Below are positions 25,538 through 33,367 of a stretch of 46,432 bases of DNA, piece by piece; position 1 is the first letter of the stretch, and each line of letters opens with the position of its first letter. The stretch is from CAYGDP01 sp964348665 (GTDB lineage Bacteria > Verrucomicrobiota > Verrucomicrobiia > Palsa-1439 > CAYGDP01): positions 1 through 46,432 of the forward strand of contig CAYGDP010000029.1 in NCBI GenBank assembly GCA_964348665.1, given 5' to 3'. Both the position numbers and the translations under genes were made by a program. A model generated the notes under the pieces. That model was not told the origin of the DNA. It searched no databases and saw nothing but the letters and a program-made list of their open reading frames with translations.

Positions 25538-26421
25538 AAGAACTGATCGAAAAAGCCGATGTGCTGCTGGAGGCGCTGCCCTATATCCAGCGGTTTCGTA
25601 ATTCCACGTTCGTCATCAAATACGGCGGCAGCTTCATGGATTCGCCCGATCCCAAGGTGCGCGGCAGCGTCGCCGCCGACATCGTCTTTCTCGAAGCCTG
25701 CGGCATCAACCCGGTCGTCGTCCACGGCGGCGGCAAAGCCATTACGCGCGGGATGGACGCCGCGGGATTGAAAGCAGAGTTTGTGATGGGCATGCGCGTT
25801 ACCGACGAAGCCTCGATGAAAATCGTCGAGGACGTTCTCGATCTTGTCATCAACCGGGAAATCGTCGAGACCATCCAGAAACTCGGCGGCAAAGCGCGCG
25901 GCTATTCAGGCAAACAAATCTTTCGCTGCAAAAAACTCGCCAGTGGAGGCGCTGACCTCGGTTATGTCGGCGAAATCACCGAGGTGGATGCCACCAAAGT
26001 CCGCACCTGTCTGCGACGTTCGATTACGCCGGTCATCAGCCCCATCGCGCTGGGCGCCAAAGACGGTTCGACTTCGCTCACCGCAGGCCGCCATGCCTAC
26101 AATGTGAACGCCGACGTAGCCGCCGCTCAACTTGCCGCCGCCATTGGCGCGCGCCGTCTCATTTTTCTAAGCGACGTCCCCGGACTTCTCCATAACCCGA
26201 AGGATGAATCCACGCTGGTTTCGCATCTTTCGATTGATGAAGTTGGCGAGTTTAAAGAAAAGGGCATCATCGACAAAGGCATGATCCCGAAAGTGCAGAG
26301 CGCCGTCGAAGCCCTCAACGCCGGCGTCCACCGCGTCCATTTCATCGACGGCCGCGTCCCGCACTCGCTTCTGCTGGAAATTTTTACCGACAAAGGCATC
26401 GGAACGGAGATTGTGAAATGA
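25534..26421 (+). CDS. argB: Acetylglutamate kinase
   Basis: A 295-residue amino-acid kinase that phosphorylates N-acetylglutamate. Seen: FVIKYGGSFMDSP, the substrate loop VVVHGGGKAITRGMD, GMRVTDEASM, YNVNADVAAAQLAAAIGA, LSDVPGLL and GMIPKVQSA. An N-terminal helix (ADVLLEALPYIQRF) precedes the kinase core; in this family such a helix goes with arginine-inhibited hexameric forms. The enzyme is therefore probably the feedback-controlled step, which fits the acetyl-recycling route with ArgJ. It overlaps both argJ and argD by ATGA, indicating a tightly coupled operon. No inserts are visible in this gene. Confidence 0.97.
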   Translation: MKELIEKADVLLEALPYIQRFRNSTFVIKYGGSFMDSPDPKVRGSVAADIVFLEACGINPVVVHGGGKAITRGMDAAGLKAEFVMGMRVTDEASMKIVEDVLDLVINREIVETIQKLGGKARGYSGKQIFRCKKLASGGADLGYVGEITEVDATKVRTCLRRSITPVISPIALGAKDGSTSLTAGRHAYNVNADVAAAQLAAAIGARRLIFLSDVPGLLHNPKDESTLVSHLSIDEVGEFKEKGIIDKGMIPKVQSAVEALNAGVHRVHFIDGRVPHSLLLEIFTDKGIGTEIVK

Positions 26422-27680
26422 CCACTCAAGAAATTGCTGATCTGTTCATCCAATATGTCATGCCAACGTACGGGCGCTCGCTGGCGATCGTACGCGGCGA
26501 GGGCGCGCGCTGTTGGGACGCCGATGGCAAGGAATACCTCGACTTCGGTGCAGGAGTGGCGGTGAACATTCTCGGGCACTCGCATCCCGCCGTCGTCCGC
26601 GCGCTTAAAGCCCAGGCGCCAACGCTGATCCACTGCTCGAATCTCTATTACAGCGAACCCCAAGGATTGCTCGCCAAAAAAATCGTCGAGAAAGTTAGCG
26701 CAAGCGGGAAGTGCTTCTTCTGCAACAGCGGCGCCGAAGCCAACGAAACGCTCTACAAACTCGCACGCAAATTCGGTCACGACAGTGGGCGTTATGAAAT
26801 CCTGACAATGGAAGGATCGTTCCACGGTCGCACGCTTGCCGGAATTGCAGCAACGGGCCAGGACAAAATCAAAAAAGGGTTCGAGCCAATCATGGATGGT
26901 TTCCGCCACGTGCCGTTCAACGATCTCGACGCGGTAAAGGCGGCGATCGGCCCGAAAACTGCAGCGATTCTCGTCGAGCCGATCCAGGGCGAGAGCGGGA
27001 TTCGTCCCGCCGCGAAAGAATTTCTGATCGGGCTGCGCAAGCTCTGCAACGAAAAGAATCTCCTGTTGATGTACGACGAAGTCCAGTGCGGCAACGGTCG
27101 CACAGGCGCGTTTTTTGGTTTCCAGAGCATTGCCCCCGATGCCGTGCCTGATGCACTCTCCATGGCAAAAGGTCTCGGCGGCGGCGTCCCGATCGGCGCG
27201 GTCTGGACTAGCGGCACTCGAAAAATTAAAGTGGAGCAGACGTCCCCGTCTGCTCAATCTTCCGCCCAAAGCACAGACGAGACGTCTGCGCCACTTTGCG
27301 ACCTGCTTGGTCCTGGCTCTCATGCCTCGACCTTTGGCGGCACCCCGCTGGCTTGTGCGGTCGCGCTCGCAGTGCTACAAACCGTCGAGGAAAAAAAACT
27401 GGCCGAGAATGCCGATCGTCGCGGTAAACAATTGCTGCGCGGCCTCGAAGTGCTGCGCGCCAAATACCCCGCCATCAAAGACGTGCGCGGTCTGGGCTTG
27501 ATGATCGGTGTCGAGCTAGATAAGGAAGTCAAAGACTTCATCGCCAAATGCGCCTCCGAAGGCCTGCTTGTCATCGCGGCGGGCTCCCACACCTTTCGTC
27601 TCGTCCCGCCGCTCATAATTTCGAAAGCGGATGCCGAAGAGGCGCTGGCGAAGTTGGAGAAGGCGTTGACACTTTTATAG
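26418..27680 (+). CDS. argD: Acetylornithine aminotransferase
   Basis: A 420-residue class III PLP aminotransferase converting N-acetylglutamate semialdehyde to N-acetylornithine. Seen: YLDFGAGVAVNILGHSHP, NSGAEANE, the MEGSFHGRT block, VEPIQGESGI, YDEVQCGNGRTG, and the PLP lysine in MAKGLGGGVPIGA (K251), then HASTFGGTPLACAVA. It is about 25 residues longer than usual because of the in-frame segment KVEQTSPSAQSSAQSTDET between VWTSGTRKI and LGPGSHASTFGG. That segment is the translation of a long inverted repeat (27228-27297). It lies in a surface loop after the PLP lysine, so activity may be kept. It is last of the arg run; argF, argG and argH are not in the window. Confidence 0.96.
   Translation: MTTQEIADLFIQYVMPTYGRSLAIVRGEGARCWDADGKEYLDFGAGVAVNILGHSHPAVVRALKAQAPTLIHCSNLYYSEPQGLLAKKIVEKVSASGKCFFCNSGAEANETLYKLARKFGHDSGRYEILTMEGSFHGRTLAGIAATGQDKIKKGFEPIMDGFRHVPFNDLDAVKAAIGPKTAAILVEPIQGESGIRPAAKEFLIGLRKLCNEKNLLLMYDEVQCGNGRTGAFFGFQSIAPDAVPDALSMAKGLGGGVPIGAVWTSGTRKIKVEQTSPSAQSSAQSTDETSAPLCDLLGPGSHASTFGGTPLACAVALAVLQTVEEKKLAENADRRGKQLLRGLEVLRAKYPAIKDVRGLGLMIGVELDKEVKDFIAKCASEGLLVIAAGSHTFRLVPPLIISKADAEEALAKLEKALTLL
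27228..27297. repeat. 70-bp inverted-repeat element inside argD
   Basis: The left arm 27228-27252 and right arm 27274-27297 are near-perfect inverted copies (AAAGTGG.GCAGACGTC against GACGTCTGCGCCACTTT) around a 21-bp centre. The element is translated in frame without a stop. The shape is that of a small palindromic mobile or REP-like unit. Confidence 0.85.
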
Positions 27681-27695
27681 TCGTTGAAAAGTTGA

Positions 27696-27756
27696 ATCGT
27701 TAAATGGTTAAATGGGTGAAAATGAATCCAACTCATCGTTTTAACCATTCAACGAT
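27696..27756. repeat. Hairpin-forming repeat between argD and the ggt-like gene
   Basis: ATCGTTAAATGGTTAAA at 27696-27712 pairs with the inverted copy at 27740-27756 (16 of 17), with a 27-bp loop. It lacks a terminator-like GC stem, so it is more likely a dispersed AT-rich repeat than a classical terminator, though it could slow transcription. Confidence 0.75.
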
Positions 27757-27773
27757 GTAACGAGCGGTTCACC

Positions 27774-29489
27774 ATGGCAAAATTCACTACACGACCCGTC
27801 GTTATGGGCCGCCGCGGAGTGGTGGCGAGCGGACATTATCTCGCGACGGCGGCCGGTTTTCGCATACTGGAAACGGGCGGAAATGCGTTCGACTCGGCGG
27901 TGGCGACAGGACTATGTCTCGCATTGATCGAGCCGCACAACAACGGATTGGGAGGCGAAGTGCCGATTCTCGTCTATCCCTCGCGCGAGAAAAAAGTCTT
28001 CGCGATCAGCGGCCAGGGGTTCGCGCCGAAGCTCGCCACGATCGAATGGTTTCGCAATAATAATTACAAAGTCATTCCCGGCGATGGTTTTCTGCCTGGA
28101 ACCGTGCCAGCAGCGCTGGATACTTGGGTGCAGACGCTCTCGCGGTTTGGAACGAAGACATTTGCCGAGGTAGCCGCACCCGCCATTGAGCTGGCGGAAA
28201 CAGGGTATCCTGTTTACGAAACACTCCACGATGCGCTGCGAGGTTTGGAAAAAAAATTTCGAAGCGAATGGTCAACCTCAGCCAAACTATTTCTTCCGAA
28301 CGACCGTGTGCCCGCATTCGGGGATCTGTTGCGAAATCCCGAGTGGGCAGCGGTGTTGCGCGCGATGGTCAAAGCGGAAAAATCGGCTGCGCGAAAGGGA
28401 CGAGTGCGCGCGCTCGAAGCGGCGCGGGACGTTTTTTACAAAGGCAAGATCGCCGAGGCGATCTGTGAGTTCATCGGCACGTTTGTCGCGCACGACGCGG
28501 AGGGTGGACTGCATCATGGTTTGCTCCAGCCTGAAGATTTTGCTGACTACCACGCACGGGTCGAGGAGCCAGTACGCGCAACCTATCGTGATTGCGAGGT
28601 CTTCAAATGCCCGCCGTGGACGCAAGGACCGGTTTTTCTCCAGCAGCTCGGCATCCTCGAGAACTTCGACCTCAAAAAACTTGGCCACAACTCCGCCGAC
28701 TACATCCATGTCGTCATGGAAGCTGCGAAGCTGGCGTTTGCGGATCGCGAAAATTTTTACGGCGATCCTGACTTCGACAATGTGCCGCTCGACCGCCTGC
28801 TCTCGAAACCGTACGGCGCGGCGCAAGCCAAGCGAATCGATCTGGCAAAGGCTGACTTGACCGTGCCCCGGTCTGCCATCGGACATCCCGAATCTGGCAA
28901 GCACGATCACGACACGACGCATCTCGACGTGATTGACGCGGCAGGCAACATGATCTCCTGCACGCCAAGCGGTGGCTGGATTCAATCGTCGCCTGTCATC
29001 GAGGGTCTCGGTTTCCCGCTCGGCACGCGCGCCCAGATGTTTTACCTCGACCCAACGCGTCCCAACGCGCTCGCCCCACGCAAACGTCCGCGAACCACGC
29101 TCACGCCGTCGCTGGCCTTTCGCGGTGGCAAGCCGTGGCTCGTTTTCGGCACCCCCGGCGGCGACCAGCAAGACCAATGGACATTGCAATTCTTCCTCAA
29201 CGTCGTCGAGTTCGGCATGAATTTGCAGGAAGCGATTGACGCGCCGAGTTTTCACTCAACTCATTTTCCTAGTTCGTTCTATCCGCGAACCGGAAACCCA
29301 GGCGGCGTGGTCGTCGAAGGTCGCATCGCGCCAGAAGTCCGCCGTGAATTGGAGAAGCGAGGCCATCGCGTCACCGTTGCGAGTGACTGGGCAAACGGTA
29401 AAGTCACCGCAGTTTCGCGCGGAGACAGGGGTGTGATCATGGGGGCAGCCTCATCCAGAGGAGAAATCGGCTATGCGTTTGGATGGTAG
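27774..29489 (+). CDS. Gamma-glutamyltransferase family protein (Ntn hydrolase)
   Basis: A 571-residue protein of the GGT/cephalosporin-acylase-like family. Seen: GNAFDSAVATGLCLALIEPHNNGLGG near the N-terminus, PWTQGPVFLQQLGILE, AFADRENFYGDP, and the autocatalytic site HDHDTTHLDVIDAAGN, where T381 is the expected nucleophile that becomes the N-terminus of the small subunit. Later blocks are LTPSLAF, FGTPGGDQQDQW and the final ASSRGEIGYAFGW. Family members hydrolyse or transfer gamma-glutamyl groups or act as acylases. No signal peptide is seen, unlike periplasmic GGTs, so a cytosolic location and a substrate other than glutathione are plausible. Its end overlaps the next gene by 17 bp. Confidence 0.9.
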   Translation: MAKFTTRPVVMGRRGVVASGHYLATAAGFRILETGGNAFDSAVATGLCLALIEPHNNGLGGEVPILVYPSREKKVFAISGQGFAPKLATIEWFRNNNYKVIPGDGFLPGTVPAALDTWVQTLSRFGTKTFAEVAAPAIELAETGYPVYETLHDALRGLEKKFRSEWSTSAKLFLPNDRVPAFGDLLRNPEWAAVLRAMVKAEKSAARKGRVRALEAARDVFYKGKIAEAICEFIGTFVAHDAEGGLHHGLLQPEDFADYHARVEEPVRATYRDCEVFKCPPWTQGPVFLQQLGILENFDLKKLGHNSADYIHVVMEAAKLAFADRENFYGDPDFDNVPLDRLLSKPYGAAQAKRIDLAKADLTVPRSAIGHPESGKHDHDTTHLDVIDAAGNMISCTPSGGWIQSSPVIEGLGFPLGTRAQMFYLDPTRPNALAPRKRPRTTLTPSLAFRGGKPWLVFGTPGGDQQDQWTLQFFLNVVEFGMNLQEAIDAPSFHSTHFPSSFYPRTGNPGGVVVEGRIAPEVRRELEKRGHRVTVASDWANGKVTAVSRGDRGVIMGAASSRGEIGYAFGW

Positions 29490-30381
29490 AAAAATGCACG
29501 GGGAGGTTTCCGCGCTTAAAATCAGCCGGCGCGCGTTTGTAGGGAGTGGAACACTTTTTATGCTGACGGCTGGCGGTGCTTGGGCGGCTGATGATCGAAA
29601 ACCCGTGCTGCGCATCGGGTTGCTGACCGATTTGCATTACGCGGACAAGGCGAGCGCGGGGAATCGCTGCTACCGAGAGACGATTGCAAAGATTCGCGAG
29701 GCGGCGATGAAGTTCAAGGATACACGCGTGGATTTCGTCATTGAGTTGGGCGACTTGATTGACGAGGCGGCGACAGTGGACGGCGAGATCGGTTTTCTGA
29801 AAACGATATGTTCACAGTTTGCAAACTGTGCACAAGAGCGGCATTACGTTCTCGGAAATCATTGTATTTGGTCGCTGACCAAGAAACAGTTCCTCGACAA
29901 TTGTGGCGCCAAGAACGCGCGATACTCATTCGATCGGGGTGGGTTTCATTTTGTCATTCTCGATTCCTGTTTCCGCGGCGACGGCGTTGCGTATGGCGCG
30001 AAGAATAACAAGTGGGATGATGCCGATCTTCCCGCAGCCGAGCGCGACTGGCTCCACGAGGATTTGAAGGCAACAAGACTGCCGACGATCGTTTTTCTTC
30101 ATCATCGGCTCGATGTCGCAACCGCATTTGGCGTCAAGAGCGCGGAACTCGTCCGCAAAATTCTTGAAGAGGCCGGCAACGTCATGGCTGTTTTCCAAGG
30201 ACATAACCACGTCAACGAACACCGGGATCTTCGGGGTATTCATTACTGCACGCTCAATGCAATGGTGGAAGGTAGTGGCGAAAATAATAATGCCTATTCC
30301 CTACTGGACGTTTTCACGGATGGCTCGCTGCGTGTTAGTGGCTTCCGCACTCAAACGAGCTACGACTTGCCACGAGCTTAG
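29473..30381 (+). CDS. Tat-exported calcineurin-like metallophosphoesterase
   Basis: A 302-residue protein. The N-terminal SRRAFVGSGTLFMLTAGGAWA is a twin-arginine signal ending AWA. The metal-binding pattern follows: LLTDLHYAD, ELGDLIDEA, LGNHCIW (the usual GNHD/E with Cys), FLHHRLD and VFQGHNHVNE. Such enzymes hydrolyse phosphomono- or diesters with a dinuclear metal centre; the substrate is unknown. I keep the ATG at 29473, which overlaps the ggt-like gene and has GAGGAG 9 nt upstream; the ATG at 29494 is possible. A palindrome at 29809-29834 is translated in frame as CSQFANCAQ. Location and family are clear, the physiological role is not. Confidence 0.88.
   Translation: MRLDGRKMHGEVSALKISRRAFVGSGTLFMLTAGGAWAADDRKPVLRIGLLTDLHYADKASAGNRCYRETIAKIREAAMKFKDTRVDFVIELGDLIDEAATVDGEIGFLKTICSQFANCAQERHYVLGNHCIWSLTKKQFLDNCGAKNARYSFDRGGFHFVILDSCFRGDGVAYGAKNNKWDDADLPAAERDWLHEDLKATRLPTIVFLHHRLDVATAFGVKSAELVRKILEEAGNVMAVFQGHNHVNEHRDLRGIHYCTLNAMVEGSGENNNAYSLLDVFTDGSLRVSGFRTQTSYDLPRA
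29809..29834. repeat. Perfect 18-bp palindrome inside the phosphoesterase gene
   Basis: CACAGTTTGCAAACTGTG (29813-29830) is fully self-complementary, and TGT/ACA extends it to 26 bp with one mismatch. It is read in frame between the metal motifs GDLIDEA and GNHC. Confidence 0.85.
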
Positions 30382-30439
30382 AACGCCGCGATTTCCAAGC
30401 AACTTTCTCCGTTAATCTGTGTTACATTAGCCTCGAACT

Positions 30440-31414
30440 ATGAAGCGCATGATGATCATTGTCCTTGGATTCATAACGCTGTCTGCGGCGGCACTGGCGG
30501 CCGCGAGTGAAATCCATGAAGCGATCCGGTCGGGCGACCGTGAAAAAGTCGAGGTTTTGCTGAAGGCGCAGCCGGAGTCGGTGAACGCAAAGGATGAGGA
30601 ATATGGGCGGACGCCGTTGCTTTGGGCAGTGGCAGGCGACCCGAAGGCAAGCTTTAAATCCACCGGCAACGAGAAGTTGCTGGTCGAGTTGTTGTTGGCC
30701 AACAAGGCGGACGTCAACGCGACCGAACCCTCCGGGTTCACGGCGCTTCACTGGGCGGCCATGAAAAATCTCGCGGATGTAGTTGATCTTCTGATTACTG
30801 GAAAAGCCGACGTGAACGCGCGGACGAATACTGGCGCGACGCCGTTGCGCTACGCGCGCGACCGTCGCATTGTGCGATCGTTGCGTGACGCTGGTGCGCG
30901 AGGCGGCGGCGGCGACTGGGGTAGAATCCGGGCTGGGGACACGTTTTTGAGGGCTGTGACGGAGGGTGACGTGGATGAAGTGCGGAAAACGCTCGAAGTG
31001 AATTCCTATCTAGCCAACGCGCATCAAGATCGAAATTTTCGATGGACAGTTTTGCACGAGGCGGTATCAGAAGGGAGAAAGAGCGTCGTAGAATTGTTGT
31101 TGGAATACGATGCAGACCCAAACACGACCAATCGCGATCTCGAGACGCCGCTTCACTGGGCGGTTCGCAAAGCCAATCTCATCATCGCGGAGATGTTGAT
31201 TAAATCAAAAGCCAACGTCAATGCCCGCGATGTCAAAGGACGCACGCCTCTCCACGAAGCCGCATCGCGCGGTCAGGTCGAGATCACTACATTGTTATTG
31301 GATAATGGCGCTGATGCGACCATCAAAGATCGCGCCGACAAGACCCCGCTCGATCTCGCCCGCGAAAGCAATCGCGACGAGGTCGTGAAACTTCTCTCCG
31401 AGCGAGCGAAGTAG
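30440..31414 (+). CDS. Exported ankyrin-repeat protein
   Basis: 324 residues. The N-terminal MIIVLGFITLSAAALAAAS is a Sec signal peptide. About seven ankyrin repeats follow in two groups separated by a Gly-rich linker (RGGGGDWGRIRAG); motifs include FTALHWAAMKNLADVVDLLI, WTVLHEAVSEGRKSVVELLL, ETPLHWAVRKAN and RTPLHEAASRGQVEITTLLL. It would lie in the periplasm or outside and bind a partner protein; the partner is unknown. It is unlinked to the Rhs locus and, unlike the ankyrin protein at 2318-3004, is exported. It is convergent with the M55 peptidase gene, with only about 30 bp between stops and no clear terminator. Confidence 0.88.
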   Translation: MKRMMIIVLGFITLSAAALAAASEIHEAIRSGDREKVEVLLKAQPESVNAKDEEYGRTPLLWAVAGDPKASFKSTGNEKLLVELLLANKADVNATEPSGFTALHWAAMKNLADVVDLLITGKADVNARTNTGATPLRYARDRRIVRSLRDAGARGGGGDWGRIRAGDTFLRAVTEGDVDEVRKTLEVNSYLANAHQDRNFRWTVLHEAVSEGRKSVVELLLEYDADPNTTNRDLETPLHWAVRKANLIIAEMLIKSKANVNARDVKGRTPLHEAASRGQVEITTLLLDNGADATIKDRADKTPLDLARESNRDEVVKLLSERAK

Positions 31415-31443
31415 CTTCACTTTTACTCTTCCCTGCTCATTCG

Positions 31444-32262
31444 TCACGGCCCCGGATGCCAGAATTGATCCCAGGCTTCCCACCAGGTCGGGGCGCGACT
31501 GGTAATTTTGCGGTCGCCGATTCGCTTGACACCTTTGCGGCCCAGATATGGCGTGACCCGGTCGGGCGTAGCAAATTCCACCGTGATCGTGCATGGCTGG
31601 GCGGGTTTGTACGGTCTTACCGCTTTCAGATTTTTGAGTGCTTTGCGCGCGCCTTCTTCGATGAGTTTGCGAGCGGTTTTCGGTGGCAATTGTTGCGCGG
31701 AATAGCGGTTGATTCCTTTTTTCACCGCGACAGTGGTAAGTCCTTTGCCCAAGAGATCGGTGCATTCGCGACAGGTGGCTTCATCCCCCGTCGCCAGCAG
31801 CACGGGCACATTCCAATGACCGCTTAGTGCGGCATTGATCCCGCTCTCGCCGACTAACGTGTCGTTGAACCAGCAATTCGTCCACTCGGTCCCTGAAACC
31901 GTGTGGCATAGAACTCCGTCGGGTGTACCCGCCTTGGCATGCATGCCGACCAGCAACGCCGCGTCGCATCCTTCTTCGAGCGGTTTGGTGTATCGTCCCC
32001 ACGGCGAGCCGCTGACATATTCCGCGCCTTCTTCGAGAAGTTCCGGGATGAAACTGTTGAATGTCCAGCCTCCGCCCGCGCCGTGGCAATCGAGCACGAC
32101 GATTTGTTTTGCGCCCGCCTTTTTCGCGCCGCGCACGGCGGCATTGATTTCCTCGGTCAACAATCGCCGTCCTTCCTCATAAAGCGATTTGCCGCCGGTG
32201 ACCTGGTCCCAAGCCACAATCCCCGCCACGCCTTCCATATCGGTCCAAATAATGACTTTCAT
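31444..32262 (-). CDS. M55 family D-aminopeptidase (DppA-like)
   Basis: A 272-residue metallopeptidase. The N-terminal IIWTDMEGVAGI supplies the Asp and Glu zinc ligands. LDCHGAGG and LLVGMHAKAG hold the expected His ligands, and FNDTLVGESGINAA and CHTVSG complete the family pattern. The known DppA is a decameric cytosolic D-aminopeptidase acting on D-Ala peptides, so recycling of peptidoglycan-derived D-amino acids is a reasonable inference. No signal peptide is present. An AAAGGAAAAAA ribosome-binding stretch precedes the ATG. It lies downstream of the CcmH-like gene on the same strand with a 52-bp gap filled by a repeat. Confidence 0.92.
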   Translation of the reverse strand: MKVIIWTDMEGVAGIVAWDQVTGGKSLYEEGRRLLTEEINAAVRGAKKAGAKQIVVLDCHGAGGGWTFNSFIPELLEEGAEYVSGSPWGRYTKPLEEGCDAALLVGMHAKAGTPDGVLCHTVSGTEWTNCWFNDTLVGESGINAALSGHWNVPVLLATGDEATCRECTDLLGKGLTTVAVKKGINRYSAQQLPPKTARKLIEEGARKALKNLKAVRPYKPAQPCTITVEFATPDRVTPYLGRKGVKRIGDRKITSRAPTWWEAWDQFWHPGP

Positions 32263-32280
32263 TTTTTTCCTTTCCTCAAC

Positions 32281-32314
32281 CGTACTCGTCCTCGTCGTCG
32301 TCCTCGTACTCGAA
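32281..32314. repeat. TCGTC-rich dispersed repeat, intergenic copy
   Basis: CGTACTCGTCCTCGTCGTCG-type tract ending CTCGAATC, the same word as the in-gene copy at 24851-24881 of argJ. It fills most of the gap between the CcmH-like and M55 genes and touches the last codon of the former. Confidence 0.8.
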
Positions 32315-33283
32315 TCAATCCAGATGCGGCTTCAAAACCTTTTCTCCATCCCGTTCAACGAGTTTCTTGATAATCTGCTCATCCGTCATACCTGCTTTCA
32401 TCCACTCCGCCAGTTCCTTCTTAACAAGTCTCGGCGCAGGGCAATTCATTGCGTTACACGCCTCCAATGTCCAGAACTTTCCGCCGCATTGCTCTTCCAT
32501 GATGCCACACACGCACATGATCGTGCTTAGAATCCGTGTCGAGCGCTCCTCGATCGTGTCACCGCCGAGCGCGTCCAGCGGCGACGTTTTCGCAGGCGGC
32601 TTCATCAGCACTCGCACATCCATCCCTCCCTCGAGTGGCGAGAGATTTTTCCCTTCGGTCACAATTTTAATTTTTGTTCGAGCAGCGTCCGGCCAGCACT
32701 CGACGACGGTGACGGTGAACGGCTTGGTTTCCTTGGCAGCGAGCAATTGGACTTCGTCTTTCAGTTTCAGAGTTCGCGCCCAAGCCGAGCCAGAGCGCGC
32801 AACCACAATCACCGCGCGTCCTTTCACGGCGTCCACGTCGGCGAGGCGGGCAGCCAGGCCGTTCTCTCGGAGACGGGTCTCGTGAGTAGAAGGTGATGAT
32901 TTCAGCGTTTCAGTTGGTCTTTTTCCACGATATTCGTCAACGGACGGTTCGTCCATCAAAACGCGCACGGAAATCCACTTTCTTTTCGCGTCCACGTCCA
33001 GCATTGCGAAGAGGCGCATATCTTTTTGAAAGTCCTCTGGTGTTGCAAATGCTCCGTCGCGATACAGTTCCACATCCCACGCCAGTGGCAGCGTTGCACG
33101 CTTGGGGTTATTGCCTTCGGGATCGAAGATGGCTTCGACGGTGCGTGCTTGCGGGTCAATCTTGATCAGCCGCGCGTGGAGTTTGGGCATTTGGCCGAAG
33201 TAATTTTCCTTTGGCACAACAACCGCTTCTTCTGCAAAGCATTGGCCTAGGAGGAAGAGGATGAAAAAGGCTTGGAGTTTCAA
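32315..33283 (-). CDS. Exported protein with CcmH-like C-terminal domain
   Basis: 322 residues. The signal peptide LQAFFILFLLGQCFAEE ends in CFA. A central beta-rich region of unknown family follows (LPLAWDVELYRDGAF, PFTVTVVECWP). The C-terminal ~80 residues read ILSTIMCVCGIMEEQCGG.., then a long helix and AGMTDEQIIKKLVERDGEKVL, which matches the end of CcmH/CycL proteins. Those use a CxxC-type pair to reduce apocytochrome c for heme attachment; here the pair is CVC with further Cys residues. A role in cytochrome c or thiol handling is inferred, fitting the c-type cytochrome at 36797. The start is a TTG at 33283, with a TATAAT box only 8 bp before it. Confidence 0.75.
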   Translation of the reverse strand: MKLQAFFILFLLGQCFAEEAVVVPKENYFGQMPKLHARLIKIDPQARTVEAIFDPEGNNPKRATLPLAWDVELYRDGAFATPEDFQKDMRLFAMLDVDAKRKWISVRVLMDEPSVDEYRGKRPTETLKSSPSTHETRLRENGLAARLADVDAVKGRAVIVVARSGSAWARTLKLKDEVQLLAAKETKPFTVTVVECWPDAARTKIKIVTEGKNLSPLEGGMDVRVLMKPPAKTSPLDALGGDTIEERSTRILSTIMCVCGIMEEQCGGKFWTLEACNAMNCPAPRLVKKELAEWMKAGMTDEQIIKKLVERDGEKVLKPHLD

Positions 33284-33291
33284 AGCAAGAA

Positions 33292-33320
33292 ATTATAAGC
33301 ACAATGGAACCAATACACAA
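33292..33320 (-). promoter_or_regulatory. Promoter of the CcmH-like gene
   Basis: On the minus strand: TTGTGT (33320-33315), a 17-bp spacer and a perfect TATAAT (33297-33292). The TTG start follows after 8 bases, so the transcript would be leaderless or nearly so. Confidence 0.5.
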
Positions 33321-33367
33321 AGACAAAAACTTGGCGTCCCTTAGGCTTTGTGGTAGGAAACCTTTGA

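Noticed and set aside
26127..27323. 398-codon open frame on the minus strand opposite argD and the end of argB
   Set aside because: It is a shadow of GC-rich codon use; argD and argB are unmistakable on the plus strand, and the antisense translation shows no domain-like pattern.
28287..29255. 322-codon minus-strand frame opposite the ggt-like gene
   Set aside because: Antisense shadow; the GGT motifs on the plus strand explain the region.
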